In this document: in pieces, positions 26,965 through 36,598 of the stretch
How the letters are laid out: each line of letters opens with the position of its first letter
Numbering within the stretch: the first letter of the stretch is position 1
Made by a program: the position numbers and the translations under genes
DNA from: CBDAUN01 sp965214875
Lineage (GTDB): Bacteria; Pseudomonadota; Gammaproteobacteria; Arenicellales; JAJDZL01
NCBI GenBank assembly: GCA_965214875.1
Contig: OZ243980.1
Span: 1,054,001-1,118,000, forward strand
Length of the DNA: 64,000 nt
Direction: 5' to 3'
Notes under the pieces: generated by a model
Told to the model about the DNA's origin: nothing
What the model saw: only the letters and a program-made list of their open reading frames with translations
Database searches by the model: none

Positions 26965-28236
26965 ATGCAGAAAAATATTCAGTCGGTGCGCGGCATGCCC
27001 GATCTTCTGCCGGATGCTGTTGCAAAGTGGCAGGTCGCAGAGCGCATGATCCGCAAGATTTGCGATCTCTACGGCTACCGCGAGATTCGCCTTCCGCTTC
27101 TGGAGAGAAGCGAACTGTTCAAGCGGTCGATTGGCGATGCGACCGACATTGTCGAAAAGGAGATGTATACCTTCGAGGACAATAGCGGCGATGCAGTGAC
27201 CTTGCGCCCGGAAGCGACGGCAAGCTGCGCGCGAGCTTGCATCCAGCATGGACTGATTCATAATACAAAGGCTCGCCTTTGGTATATGGGGCCGATGTTT
27301 CGCTATGAACGCCCGCAAAAGGGGCGCTTTCGCCAATTTCACCAGCTAGGCATCGAAGCGTTCGGCTGGGAAGGTCCTGATATCGATGCGGAGATCATTC
27401 TGCTTGGCGAAGCGCTTTGGCGCGAGGTTGGTGTCGCTGGCAGTGCTGAGCTTCACATTAACTCGCTAGGCACACCGGAGTCTCGCACCAAATACCGATC
27501 CAGGCTGGTGGAATATTTCGAGCGCAACCACGGTGCGCTTGATGGGGACAGCCGGCGCAGACTTTCAACAAATCCGCTAAGAATCTTGGACAGCAAAAAC
27601 CCGTCGATGCAAGACCTGCTTGCGGATGCTCCCTGCATCACCGATCATCTTGATGGTGCCTCGAAAGAGCATTTTTCAAAATTGCTCTCTATGCTGGATG
27701 ATTTCTCCGTCTCCTATCGCGTGAATTCGAGACTCGTCAGAGGCTTGGACTACTATACTGGCACGGTATTCGAATGGATCGGCGGACAAGAGTTGGGGGC
27801 TCAAAATGCAATTTGCGCCGGTGGTAGATACGACGGCCTGGTCCAGCAGCTGGGCGGAGGCGCGGTGCCTGGTGCCGGGTTCGCTTGCGGGCTTGAGCGC
27901 CTGATCGAACTTTTGGCGGCATCGCAGGGCGAAGCGTCGAGCAAAAAGGGTGTATATCTCGCCTTGTTGGGGCCAGAAGCTGAAAGAAAAGGCATCCGAA
28001 TCGCCGAATCGTTGCGGTTGGGGCAAATCAGCGTCACGATGAACTGCGGCGGCGGCAAGCTTGCCCGGCAAATGAAGCAGGCGGACCGTTGCGGGGCGCA
28101 CTTTGCCATTATAATCGGCGATTCTGAACTTAAGACCAACACTGCCGTGTTGAAGAATCTTTCAAAACGTGATCAAGCAGTTGTCGAACTCGACGGCATT
28201 GTGGGCGCCGTCGCGAATGCGCTGGGTTGCGACTAG
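26965..28236 (+). CDS. hisS: histidyl-tRNA synthetase
   Basis: Class II synthetase of 423 residues, the normal size. Motif 1 region RLPLLERSELFKRSIG, motif 2 RYERPQKGRFRQFHQ, the histidine-binding LVRGLDYYTGTVFEW and motif 3 around VPGAGFACGLERL are all present. The C-terminal anticodon-binding domain begins near residue 325. It follows rlmN by 23 bases and precedes yfgM, a standard gammaproteobacterial arrangement. Confidence 0.97.
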   Translation: MQKNIQSVRGMPDLLPDAVAKWQVAERMIRKICDLYGYREIRLPLLERSELFKRSIGDATDIVEKEMYTFEDNSGDAVTLRPEATASCARACIQHGLIHNTKARLWYMGPMFRYERPQKGRFRQFHQLGIEAFGWEGPDIDAEIILLGEALWREVGVAGSAELHINSLGTPESRTKYRSRLVEYFERNHGALDGDSRRRLSTNPLRILDSKNPSMQDLLADAPCITDHLDGASKEHFSKLLSMLDDFSVSYRVNSRLVRGLDYYTGTVFEWIGGQELGAQNAICAGGRYDGLVQQLGGGAVPGAGFACGLERLIELLAASQGEASSKKGVYLALLGPEAERKGIRIAESLRLGQISVTMNCGGGKLARQMKQADRCGAHFAIIIGDSELKTNTAVLKNLSKRDQAVVELDGIVGAVANALGCD

Positions 28237-28290
28237 GTACGTCCGTACTGATACCTGCATCGGCACAAGGCAAAAGGACCCGGAATAGTT

Positions 28291-28911
28291 GTGGACGACG
28301 AACGATTAGAGCAAATAAAGGAGTGGTGGAAAAGGTATCGCTGGACCATAATCGGTGGCGTTTCGCTTGGCTTGGCTACTGTGGTCGGCGTAAACGCTTG
28401 GAATTCCTACACCACCGGCAAAGCCGAGGCCGCATCGGATTTGTACGAGAGGATTACGCTTGATGTGGTTGAAAATCGATTCGATTCGGCAACCGAGCTG
28501 GCGGGTCAACTGATCAACGAGTTTCCCAACACCCCCTATGCTGGCAAGACAGCACTGATACAGGCGCGAATCCATTACGAGCTGGGCCATTCGGAGCAGG
28601 CGCGCGAATTGCTGCGCTGGGTTATCGGCAATGCTGCCGAGACCTCTAGCGCGCATGCCGCCCGACTGCAACTTGCAAGACTCATGAACGCGGAACAGGA
28701 CTATGAAGATGCGTTGAGCACGCTCGACATTGACGACACCGCAGGTTTCGAATCGCACTATCACGAATTGCGCGGCGATGCTTTACGCGCCCTGCAACGA
28801 TTCGAGGAAGCTTATGAACAGTACGAGCGCAGCCTCGAATCGCTAGCTCCAGGGTCTGGGTACAGGGCCTTGCTCAACTTGAAGCTGAATGATGTCAATG
28901 TACAGCATTAG
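28291..28911 (+). CDS. yfgM: YfgM/ancillary SecYEG translocon subunit family protein
   Basis: 206 residues starting at a GTG. The N-terminal cytoplasmic segment DDERLEQIKEWWKRYRW leads into one membrane helix (TIIGGVSLGLATVVGVNAW), and the periplasmic part is a tetratricopeptide-type helical domain. In Escherichia coli YfgM is a Sec-associated chaperone-like protein. Position between hisS and bamB confirms the assignment. The 3' end overlaps the bamB start by 23 bases. Confidence 0.9.
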   Translation: MDDERLEQIKEWWKRYRWTIIGGVSLGLATVVGVNAWNSYTTGKAEAASDLYERITLDVVENRFDSATELAGQLINEFPNTPYAGKTALIQARIHYELGHSEQARELLRWVIGNAAETSSAHAARLQLARLMNAEQDYEDALSTLDIDDTAGFESHYHELRGDALRALQRFEEAYEQYERSLESLAPGSGYRALLNLKLNDVNVQH

Positions 28912-30055
28912 CACGGTTGCCAAATTTGGCGCCGCTGCTGCATTTTGTCTTATTCTGGCATCGTGCGGCGGCACCTATAAGCCGCCGGAGCCTGCCAAGC
29001 TCGAGAGCATTGAGCCGACCGTTTTCCTGAAACAGCTCTGGCAAAAAGATCTGGGCGGCGAAGTCGAGAATAATCTCAGCAGTTTGCATCCTGCCTACGT
29101 CGGATCAACGATCTACGCAGCGACACTGTCCGGCACCATAATGGCGCTTGAGCGTTCAAGCGGTGAACAACTGTGGTCAGTCGACACGGGCGAGCGGCTA
29201 TCTGCGGCGGTTGGCGCTTCGGAAACGACACTTGCAGTCGTGTCTGAATCAGGCGACGTTATTGCTTATTCTGCTATTGATGGATCGCAGATGTGGCGGC
29301 ACCCTATTGGCAGAGCGGTAATTGATCCGCCATTGCTTTATCTCGGCGGCGTGTTTGTGCGACCCATTGAAGGTGAACTGGTTGCGATCGATGCGGCGAC
29401 TGGCGAGCGCTTGTGGAAAGCAGAATTTGATCAGCCGAGATTTACCCGGCGCAGCACCGCTACGATGCAGGGCTACGGCAACAGTGTGGCGGTCGGGAAT
29501 GCTAGCGGACAGATGTTGGGATTTGATGTGGATGTTGGCCTGATCAATTGGCAGATCAATACGGGGCCGCGACGTTTGAGCGATGCCGAGCGGCTGGAAA
29601 ACGTCAATGTCAAGTTCGAGATTGTCGGCAATTCTTTATACGCAGTGGCGTTGCCCGATAATCTGGTAGCTTACGACTTGCGTAGCAATAATGAACTTTG
29701 GGCTACTAAATTGCCGCTGGAAGCGATGCTTGAGACCAGTACTTTGCGTGTGTATGCTGGCGGCTCGAAAGATGAGTTGCACGCTTTTGATCGAATTGAC
29801 GGCTCGAAGCTGTGGAGTCTGGATAAATTGATTCACCGGGGCATTGTCGATATGGCTTATGTCGAGGACTATCTGGTGGTTGCTGACGGTCTGGGCTTCA
29901 TTCATATTATTTTGCCGCAGACTGGCGAGCTTGTCGGACGATTGCGGGTTCGCAATCGAGTCATTTTCGACGGGCTTGATGTGCAAGACGATACCCTGTT
30001 TGTCAATCTTCGGTCAGGCAGCGTGCTGGCTTATGCAATAGCCGCGGTCAACTGA
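28889..30055 (+). CDS. bamB: outer membrane protein assembly factor BamB (lipoprotein)
   Basis: 388 residues. The lipoprotein signal peptide ends in the lipobox LASC (FCLILASCGG), so the mature protein is anchored to the outer membrane. The rest is a PQQ-like beta-propeller with repeated blades such as IMALERSSGEQLWSVDTG, LVAIDAATGERLWKAEF and LHAFDRIDGSKLWSLDK. BamB supports BamA in inserting beta-barrel proteins. It lies between yfgM and der as in related genomes. Confidence 0.95.
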   Translation: MMSMYSISTVAKFGAAAAFCLILASCGGTYKPPEPAKLESIEPTVFLKQLWQKDLGGEVENNLSSLHPAYVGSTIYAATLSGTIMALERSSGEQLWSVDTGERLSAAVGASETTLAVVSESGDVIAYSAIDGSQMWRHPIGRAVIDPPLLYLGGVFVRPIEGELVAIDAATGERLWKAEFDQPRFTRRSTATMQGYGNSVAVGNASGQMLGFDVDVGLINWQINTGPRRLSDAERLENVNVKFEIVGNSLYAVALPDNLVAYDLRSNNELWATKLPLEAMLETSTLRVYAGGSKDELHAFDRIDGSKLWSLDKLIHRGIVDMAYVEDYLVVADGLGFIHIILPQTGELVGRLRVRNRVIFDGLDVQDDTLFVNLRSGSVLAYAIAAVN

Positions 30056-30147
30056 ACGGCAATTGCTTAGCGTTGCTGTCGCTTGCCTCGATCAACCCGC
30101 CGCTGTCGCTGCGACACCTTCGTTAGACCGGCTATCAGGATTCTTCA

Positions 30148-31464
30148 ATGTTGCCTGTCGTCAGCATAATCGGACGTCCGAATGTTGGCAAGTCCACCTT
30201 ATTCAATCGGTTGACCAATACCCGCGACGCCTTGGTTGACGATACGCCAGGCGTGACGCGCGATCGTCTATACGGCATGGCCGAAATTGACGGACGCAGC
30301 GTACTGATTGTGGACACGGGCGGCATCGGTGAGGATGACGACTGGATTTCGAGCCTCATTAGACAGCAAGTCGACGCAGTCCTTCAAGAGTCTGATCACG
30401 TAGTGCTGATGGTGGATGCAACCGACGGGTTGATGATTGCAGACGAGGACATCGCTGATTTGCTGCGCAAATCCAACTTGCCGGTCACAGTTGCGGTCAA
30501 CAAGTCGGAAGGATTGGATGGCGCAATTGCTTCAGTTGATTTTCATCGTCTGAGGTATGGCGAGGTTGTGCCGGTTTCAGCTCGACGCGGCAATGGAGTG
30601 CGCGACATGTTCAGCGCGATTATTGAGTCGCTGTCTGACCAATCAGACCCGCTTTGGCAAGATCCTGGACCCAAAGTTGCGGTTCTGGGGCGTCCGAATG
30701 TTGGCAAATCGACCTTGATCAATGCTATTGCGGATGATAAGCGGCTTATTGTGAGCGACACCCCTGGCACTACGAGAGATAGTGTTGTAGTGCCGCTCTC
30801 CCGGGGCGGCAAGAGGTTTCGTTTCATTGATACGGCAGGGGTGAGGCGTCGTTCGAGGATTGGAGAGACGCTTGAGGTGCTGTCTGTGATCAAGTCGATG
30901 CGATCAATAGAAGCGGCGCATGTGGCAATTTTGGTTGTCGATGCTGAGGAGGGCGCGACCGATCAGGATGCGACGCTGGCTGGCTTGATCCTCCGAACGG
31001 GCCGCCCCCTGCTAGTGGTTGTAAATAAGCGGGACCTTGTCAGGAGCAAGCATCAGCGTGATTCGCTCGAGCGCAGCATGAGCAAGCGACTCTCGTTCAT
31101 TCGGGATGACTGCTTCTACGTATCTGGGTTGAAAGGAGTTGGCATCGGCAAGCTGGTACCAGCGGTAGTGCATGCCTATCGTTCATCCATGGTCGAGATG
31201 ACCACAGGCAAGCTCAACGATGTGCTGCAAAGTGCAATGGCCGAGCATCCGCCGCCAAGGTCGGGGAGCCGCCCGATCAAATTGAAGTATGCGCATCAAG
31301 GCGGATGCAATCCGCCGGTTGTGGTGATTCACGGCAACAATGTGGGCAAAGTTCCTAGGCACTATAAGCGATTTCTGGAAGGATATATTGAAGGCGCTTT
31401 CCGTTTGTCCTACGTCTCGGTGAGAGTTGTCTTTAGAGGTTCAAGCAATCCATACAGCAAATAG
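30148..31464 (+). CDS. der: ribosome-biogenesis GTPase Der (EngA)
   Basis: 438 residues with two consecutive GTPase domains. Each has GRPNVGKST (residues 8-16 and about 184-192), with DTPGVTRD/DTPGTTRD switch I, DTGG/DTAG and NKSE/NKRD. A KH-like C-terminal domain ends the protein (KLKYAHQGG...VVIHGN). Der is essential for 50S subunit assembly. In E. coli xseA lies close to der; here 3.7 kb of accessory sequence separates them. Confidence 0.97.
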   Translation: MLPVVSIIGRPNVGKSTLFNRLTNTRDALVDDTPGVTRDRLYGMAEIDGRSVLIVDTGGIGEDDDWISSLIRQQVDAVLQESDHVVLMVDATDGLMIADEDIADLLRKSNLPVTVAVNKSEGLDGAIASVDFHRLRYGEVVPVSARRGNGVRDMFSAIIESLSDQSDPLWQDPGPKVAVLGRPNVGKSTLINAIADDKRLIVSDTPGTTRDSVVVPLSRGGKRFRFIDTAGVRRRSRIGETLEVLSVIKSMRSIEAAHVAILVVDAEEGATDQDATLAGLILRTGRPLLVVVNKRDLVRSKHQRDSLERSMSKRLSFIRDDCFYVSGLKGVGIGKLVPAVVHAYRSSMVEMTTGKLNDVLQSAMAEHPPPRSGSRPIKLKYAHQGGCNPPVVVIHGNNVGKVPRHYKRFLEGYIEGAFRLSYVSVRVVFRGSSNPYSK

Positions 31465-32116
31465 GTTCGCCGATTGGTAGGTCGGTGCCGGGAATGAACA
31501 ACATGGATATTCTTCACCTGGCGCACTGTGCTTTTTGATATTTTTGCAGCGTCTAAAGTCCCATCAATTCGCATAAGCGCAGTGCGCTTTGCTTTCATAT
31601 TGCCTGAATATTGGCTCCGTCGCGCATTCTTCAGGCATTGGTTCAGGTTCTGTGCATCGCGTTGTCGCTTTCAGGGTTCAGATACATGCGGGACTGTCCG
31701 CTCTTCCCCGAAGGACGCAGTTCGAAGGGAAGGGGCGGGTGCGCGAAAATTTTCAGGTAGCATAGTGCTTGATCATAATCCAGCAGCCGAAAGGCGGGAG
31801 AAAGCACCATGCAAACCGAATATCCGCACCGCAAATTCTGTCGCCTCGACGCGACCCGCGACGAACTTTCGCCGCCGGGCTGAGCGTCGGCGAGCTGAAC
31901 GCCGAGCTGGCCCGGTTCGAGCGCCTCTGCAGCGCCTGCCGGCCGCATCAGGCGCTCGGACAAGCGGCGCCCATGCAGGCGTATAGCCGCTCCTTCGACC
32001 AAGGCGCGCTTGCCGCCTGAAAAGTCTCATATGTAGTGAACCAGTACATTCGGTTGCAAATCCCGCAGAATAATAGTCTAATATAGTCAACACAATCGCA
32101 ATTGGAGGATAACCCC
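31465..32116. other. intergenic stretch with an IS481-type relic
   Basis: About 650 bases between der and the secreted-protein gene. The first 400 show nothing I can name; the rest is relic 3 (listed separately), and the last ~65 bases form the leader and promoter of the secreted-protein gene. Confidence 0.45.
31870..32046 (+). mobile_element. IS481-type element, right-end relic 3
   Basis: Transposase C-terminal coding remains: SVGELNAELARFERLCSACRPHQALGQAAPMQAYSR...ALAA, stop at 32018-32020. The end sequence follows: AAAAGTCTCATATGTAGTGAACCAGTACA, finishing at 32046. Upstream transposase sequence is lost. Confidence 0.68.
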
Positions 32117-32798
32117 ATGATCCGCTTCACACCCCCCCCCTCATAAGCTAAGATTCCCCCTGCTCCTGCTGCTGGCAGCGCTTGCGGCGACGGCCGCGGC
32201 GCAGACGACCGTAACCAGCAACGGGCGAGAAGGCCCTACAGCTTGCCTGAGTGGTCAGTCTGAGTTCGAAGCCGAGGATCTATCCATCACGGCATTGACA
32301 ACAACCTCCATCGGGTACACTACTCCGACAATAACATGGAACCAATACGTCGGGCGGCTTGGCGATACGACAGCGCCCATTAATATCAATTTTAATGCCA
32401 CTGTTTACGATGCCAGAACAAAGGCATCAGTGAACACAATACTATTAGCTAATATAATTAACGGGAATAACTATTCTGGCCGTACGACCTCGAACAGATT
32501 TGGTTTGTCTGCGAAAACTCCCTATTATCTAGAATTTTATGTGTCTAAGGCAGGATCTATTCCCAGGCAGGTGTTTGCAAGAAAGTGCTTCATGACGGGC
32601 GGCACCTACACCATGAATGCGGCCCCTGGAACTGGAGCACAGGGTCATGAAAATAACTTTAACAGCGGGTGCTTCTCGATCAGCCCCCTGACCCAGCAGC
32701 ATGTCCGCAACTGCTGGTGCGGGCGCAAGACCACCCTGCCCCTGTTCAGCTCGACCCAGGACAACACCGCTTTACTGAACAGGTGGGGATGCCGGTAG
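32117..32798 (+). CDS. secreted protein A, candidate phase-variable gene (out of frame at C9)
   Basis: A GGAGG eight bases before the ATG at 32117 marks a strong start. The frame then meets nine C (32132-32140) and stops after 11 codons. With eight C the frame continues to the TAG at 32796-32798, giving 226 residues: signal peptide KLRFPLLLLLAALAATAAA, then QTTVTSNGREGPTACL, a middle with ITWNQYVGRLGD, and a Cys-rich C-terminal domain (CFMTGGTYTMN...SGCFSIS...RNCWCGRKTT...NRWGC). Paralogue B at 45.5 kb has the same C9 run at the same place. The C-terminal 70 codons are identical to B. No family recognised. Alternatives are a sequencing error in the run or a dead gene; the shared design favours slipped-strand switching. 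Confidence 0.7.
32132..32140 (+). repeat. C9 homopolymer in secreted protein A
   Basis: Nine consecutive C at codons 6-8. One C too many for the frame of the secreted protein. Runs of this length slip readily during replication and are the standard basis of phase variation. Confidence 0.9.
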
Positions 32799-32937
32799 CG
32801 GCCCTTGCCTGACACGGGCGCGGCGGCATCCGGACCGTCCCGGCCGTTGCGGACCGCCGCCGCCCGTCTTCCGGCGGCTGGCGGCGCCTGCGGGCGCATT
32901 GTTGGATGCGCCGAAACCTCGTCGGCAAAGCCTGCAA
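32586..32937 (+). repeat. 352-bp inverted-repeat block, copy 1
   Basis: It covers the last ~70 codons of secreted protein A and ~140 bases past the stop. I compared it by eye with 45361-45712 on the other strand and saw no difference over 352 bases. The two copies are about 12.4 kb apart and inverted. Confidence 0.85.
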
Positions 32938-33229
32938 AGGCATTGTCAAGCTGAGACGCTGCCCGGGGCTTGCCCGGCCCATGCGTCCGAATGCGCCGGC
33001 CGCCCGCGCCGGTCCCCGGCAATGGCCGGATCATTCAGTTTCAGTCGCCAAGAAACAGGCTGCGCCGATTCGCCCCATGCTCTCGAGCATGGCCGTGCCT
33101 CCGGCCGGCATCGGCTGCAGATGATGCCGGGCAGCGTCGTTGCGCCATTCCCTGTGTCCGGGTGCAGACCGGCCGCGAGGGCGTCGCCATCGACCCCGGC
33201 CTCGCGGCCAAGGAGTCCGGGGCCGTGCG

Positions 33230-33412
33230 CCCGGTCTCGAAGCTTTGCCGCATGCGCGCCCTGAACGTCGAGCCGGCCCGGTTCGAGCGCTTCTGCAGCG
33301 CCTGCCGGCCGCATCAGGCGCTCGGACAAGCGGCGCCCATGCAGGCGTATAATCGGAACTTTGACCAAGGCGCGCTGGCCGCCTGAAAAGTCCCGCATGT
33401 ATTGAACCCGTA
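33230..33412 (+). mobile_element. IS481-type element, right-end relic 4
   Basis: Transposase C-terminal remains ALNVEPARFERFCSACRPHQALGQAAPMQAYNRNFDQGALAA, stop at 33384-33386, then AAAAGTCCCGCATGTATTGAACCCGTACA ending at 33412. The GC-rich sequence from 32938 to 33230 may be earlier element sequence or 3' flank of secreted protein A; I cannot assign it. No gene is seen between 33413 and 33648. Confidence 0.68.
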
Positions 33413-33663
33413 CAGTCGCTTTCACAGCATGTCGCAAATGGTGTATTCTTGGAAAACTCGAGTCGCATATTGAGCAATGCAGAGGCGACAGCTAGAAAAA
33501 GCAGCTGTGATTGTTCGCGGGCCTTGCCTATTTGAGCGCGTCGATGCATTTTCTTGCGTTCGCAGGCGATGATCGCGAAAAATCTCGTAGTGAGGCTTTT
33601 TTCCGTTTATCGCCGATGCGACCCCGGTGACATTCGGGATAACTCTCTATGGAGGTCGGTTGC

Positions 33664-34632
33664 ATGCGCAAGCTTAGTGTTCCATTTGCCGGCAGGAGCC
33701 GCCGGCGCCGGGTGCACGACAATTTTTTCCGCGACGTGTTCGGTGTCGTGGAGTATGCTGTGCGGCTGTTTCGGCTCGGGCTTCGGGGTACGCCGCTTTG
33801 CGAGCTCATCGACTGGACGAAACTGCAGCTTGCGCCGCGTGCGATTCAGGCGGACCGGCACGGCGAGCGCGTTGTCGATCTGGCGTTTCTTGCGCAAACC
33901 AAAGTCAGCGGTTCTAAGCTGCTGCTGCTGATCGAGCATAAGAGTTTTCATGACAGCAAGCTCGTCGAGCAGATTGCAAGTGCGCAGTTCTTGGGCTATA
34001 TGGGGCGCGGCTTCGAGATGCCGATTGTGACAATCGTGGTGTTTCAGGGGGTGTCGAAAAATCGCGAGTTGGTGCGCTTTTCCGATCAGTTTGCCAAGCG
34101 GTTGCCGCCGTCGGAACTTGAGATTCTTGCGCGCCATGCCTTCGAGTTCGAGAGTCCGGCGATCAGCGTGGACCGCATTGATCGCGAGCGTCTGGCGGCG
34201 GGCAGCATGATTGACGCGCCGATTCGGGCGATGGCCAAGGCGCGTCGGTTCGAGGCGGAGGATTTGCAGGACATGCTGGCGCGCCTCCGGCATGTGCCGA
34301 AAGGGGACCAAGTGAGGATGTCCGCCTTGATCTTCGGGTATATTAGCGATTGCAATGCGCGCATCAGGCCTGAGCATATTCTGGGCTTGCAGGCCGAGAC
34401 GAAGGAGGAACAGCAAATGGTGCAGTCAGCGGTAGATTATTTTCGTGAAGAGGGCCGGGTGGAAGGCCGGGTGGAAGGTCTTGAGGCGGGCCGGCAAGAA
34501 AGTCGCATGGAAGTTGCGGCGAAGATGCTGAGAAAGGGCATGGCATCGGCGGACATTGTCGAGATCACTGATCTTAGCAAGAAGCAAGTCGAGAAGCTGC
34601 GGCGCAAGATCAACGGCGTTGCGGGAAGCTAG
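33664..34632 (+). CDS. Rpn-family recombination-promoting nuclease / YhgA-like protein
   Basis: About 322 residues from the ATG at 33664; an in-frame ATG at 33649 is also possible. HDNFFRDVFGVVEYAVRLFR opens the domain, and VVDLAFLAQTK with LLLLIEHKSF gives the PD-(D/E)XK-like Asp...Glu-x-Lys catalytic pattern. The C terminus (EEGRVEGRVEGLEAGRQESRMEVAAKMLRKGMASADIVEITDLS) is the repetitive tail seen in Rpn/DUF4351-type proteins. E. coli RpnA cuts DNA and stimulates recombination. The gene stands alone among IS debris. Confidence 0.85.
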   Translation: MRKLSVPFAGRSRRRRVHDNFFRDVFGVVEYAVRLFRLGLRGTPLCELIDWTKLQLAPRAIQADRHGERVVDLAFLAQTKVSGSKLLLLIEHKSFHDSKLVEQIASAQFLGYMGRGFEMPIVTIVVFQGVSKNRELVRFSDQFAKRLPPSELEILARHAFEFESPAISVDRIDRERLAAGSMIDAPIRAMAKARRFEAEDLQDMLARLRHVPKGDQVRMSALIFGYISDCNARIRPEHILGLQAETKEEQQMVQSAVDYFREEGRVEGRVEGLEAGRQESRMEVAAKMLRKGMASADIVEITDLSKKQVEKLRRKINGVAGS

Positions 34633-35135
34633 GCGTTTTCTGCCTTGTTCTCGTAGCGGTGGTCGCACCGGGTTGCCGCTAGTCTCGCTTTTAGGGATGT
34701 TTCACATCGGCGACCCGATGGTGAAGGCCACGCAAAGTGCACTTTTAGAAACCGATTGCAAATTATTGATTCTATCGCCCGCAAAAATACTAAGTTAAAT
34801 CATATTTCTATGAGATTGGTGTCCGCGCCGCTACAGGATGAAATCTTAACCTATTGATAAAAATAATTAATTCTAGTTCATTGCTTGGTGAATTGGCAAC
34901 TCTGGGGCTAGTATGACTGACTGCTGGCAGCCATGCGACTTGGGATTACGAATGGCAGGCGACCAGCATAAAGCCGGATCAAAAACGCATTGAACCATCT
35001 CTATACGAAGCGTTGCACCGGATCAAAATCTGTCTTTTAATTCTGCAAGCTATCGCGATAGCAATTCCATGCTTTCCGATTACCAAGAACCTCCATCGCC
35101 GCGCTGGCTAGCGGTCCTGCGCATCTGCATCTAAC
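34633..35135. other. intergenic stretch, no gene seen
   Basis: 503 bases between the convergent Rpn gene and xseA. AT-rich in the middle; I see no gene, repeat or clear terminator. Confidence 0.4.
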
Positions 35136-36479
35136 TTAGGAGATGATTTCCTTGACTTCGCAGTGCAATATGCCGCTATGAAGCTGCGCGACAACTTTTT
35201 CCCCGGCCGCAACTTCAGCTGAATTTCGAAGTACGGCGTTGTCATGTTTGCGGCGAACGATGGCAAATCCCCGTTTCAAAGTCGCATCGGGGTCCATTGA
35301 TTCGAGACGGGCGTACAGCGAAGATAGGGATGAGCGGATTTCACTAAGCCGATGAGCTGTTCTTAAATGGACCGTGTTGCTAAGATGATCAACCAAAGCG
35401 CGATTCGCATCGATCCTTGCTACCGGAGACTTGGCCAAAATTTGTTGCCGCATCGCATCGCATCGCTCTCGCTTGCTTCGAATCTGATCCAGCATTGAGC
35501 CTTTAAGCCGATCGCTTGCATGATCGAATTTTGAAGCGAAATAGGAAATCTTCTCCTTCGGATGCACTAGCCCTCTATGGGCAAAGTCGACTCTTTGCCC
35601 CATTTGGTCCAAGTGTTTTTTCGTCGCCATTGCGAGCGCATGTTCTTTGGATTGCAATTCACTGATCATGTCCTGCGTGGTCGGTGTACTCAGCATCTCT
35701 GCCGCCGCTGTTGGCGTTGCAGCCCTTGAGTCGCTCACTAAATCGGCGATCGTCAAGTCAGTTTCATGCCCAATGCCGGTAACGATCGGAAGTTCGCTTT
35801 GAAAAATCGCTGTAGCCACAATTTCTTCATTGAACGCCCAAAGATCCTCGATCGACCCCCCTCCACGACTGATGATGAGCACATCCACTTCCTTGCGCGA
35901 GTTGGCTAGCTTGATTTGCTCGGCAATGTTTTTTGCTGCGTACTCGCCTTGCACAAGCGTCGGATAAAGCAATAGATTGGTCGAAGGCAATCGCCTCGCA
36001 AAGGCTCTGATGATGTCATGGACTGCTGCGCCGCTCGCCGAGGTTATGACACCGACCCGCTCGGGGCATTTCGTCATAGGCTGCTTTCGGTTCTGTTCGA
36101 AATAGCCTTTATCTGCGAGCTTTTTTTTCAATTGCTCATATTGCTTTAACAAATCTCCTTTGCCGGCAAGCCGAACATTTCTGACAATGAATTGATAGTT
36201 GCCTCGTTGCGAGTATATGGATGGATTACCGAGCGCGACAACCTTGTCGCCATCTTTTGGCGAGTGCATTGACCGATAAAGACTGCCACGAAAAAGCGCG
36301 CAGGATATTTGTGCAGACTCATCCTTGAGCGTGAAGTAGACATGACCGGAAGCGGCTTTCATCGGGCGAGACACCTCTCCTTCGACTTCGATGCTGTCAA
36401 ACTTGCTTTCAATTATGTGCCTGACCGCTTGGTTCAGCTCTTTTACCGAATAGACTTTCGCATTTGCATTCATTGACAT
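35136..36479 (-). CDS. xseA: exodeoxyribonuclease VII large subunit
   Basis: 447 residues, the family's usual size. It degrades single-stranded DNA together with XseB. The N-terminal OB-fold is visible in SVKELNQAVRHIIESKFDSIEVEGEVSRP and GHVYFTLKDESAQISCALFRG; the catalytic core has GVITSASGAAVHDI, DVLIISRGGGSIEDLWAFN and GIGHETDLTIADLVSDSRAATPTAAAE. A long coiled-coil part precedes the closing LKRGFAIVRR. xseB is not adjacent. The ugd gene diverges from it across 119 bases. Confidence 0.96.
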   Translation of the reverse strand: MSMNANAKVYSVKELNQAVRHIIESKFDSIEVEGEVSRPMKAASGHVYFTLKDESAQISCALFRGSLYRSMHSPKDGDKVVALGNPSIYSQRGNYQFIVRNVRLAGKGDLLKQYEQLKKKLADKGYFEQNRKQPMTKCPERVGVITSASGAAVHDIIRAFARRLPSTNLLLYPTLVQGEYAAKNIAEQIKLANSRKEVDVLIISRGGGSIEDLWAFNEEIVATAIFQSELPIVTGIGHETDLTIADLVSDSRAATPTAAAEMLSTPTTQDMISELQSKEHALAMATKKHLDQMGQRVDFAHRGLVHPKEKISYFASKFDHASDRLKGSMLDQIRSKRERCDAMRQQILAKSPVARIDANRALVDHLSNTVHLRTAHRLSEIRSSLSSLYARLESMDPDATLKRGFAIVRRKHDNAVLRNSAEVAAGEKVVAQLHSGILHCEVKEIIS

Positions 36480-36555
36480 GATTATCAGGTTTTTTTGATC
36501 AAGCGATCATTATTTCACATTCAGCAACGGTAGGTAGCATGCGGTCGGACACGAA

Positions 36556-36561
36556 TATAAT
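36556..36561 (+). promoter_or_regulatory. candidate -10 box for ugd
   Basis: TATAAT 38 bases upstream of the ugd ATG, in the intergenic space divergent from xseA. No convincing -35 hexamer, so low confidence. Confidence 0.3.
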
Positions 36562-36598
36562 GCGCGGTTTAGAACTGTTCACCGGTATGTTATAGCGA

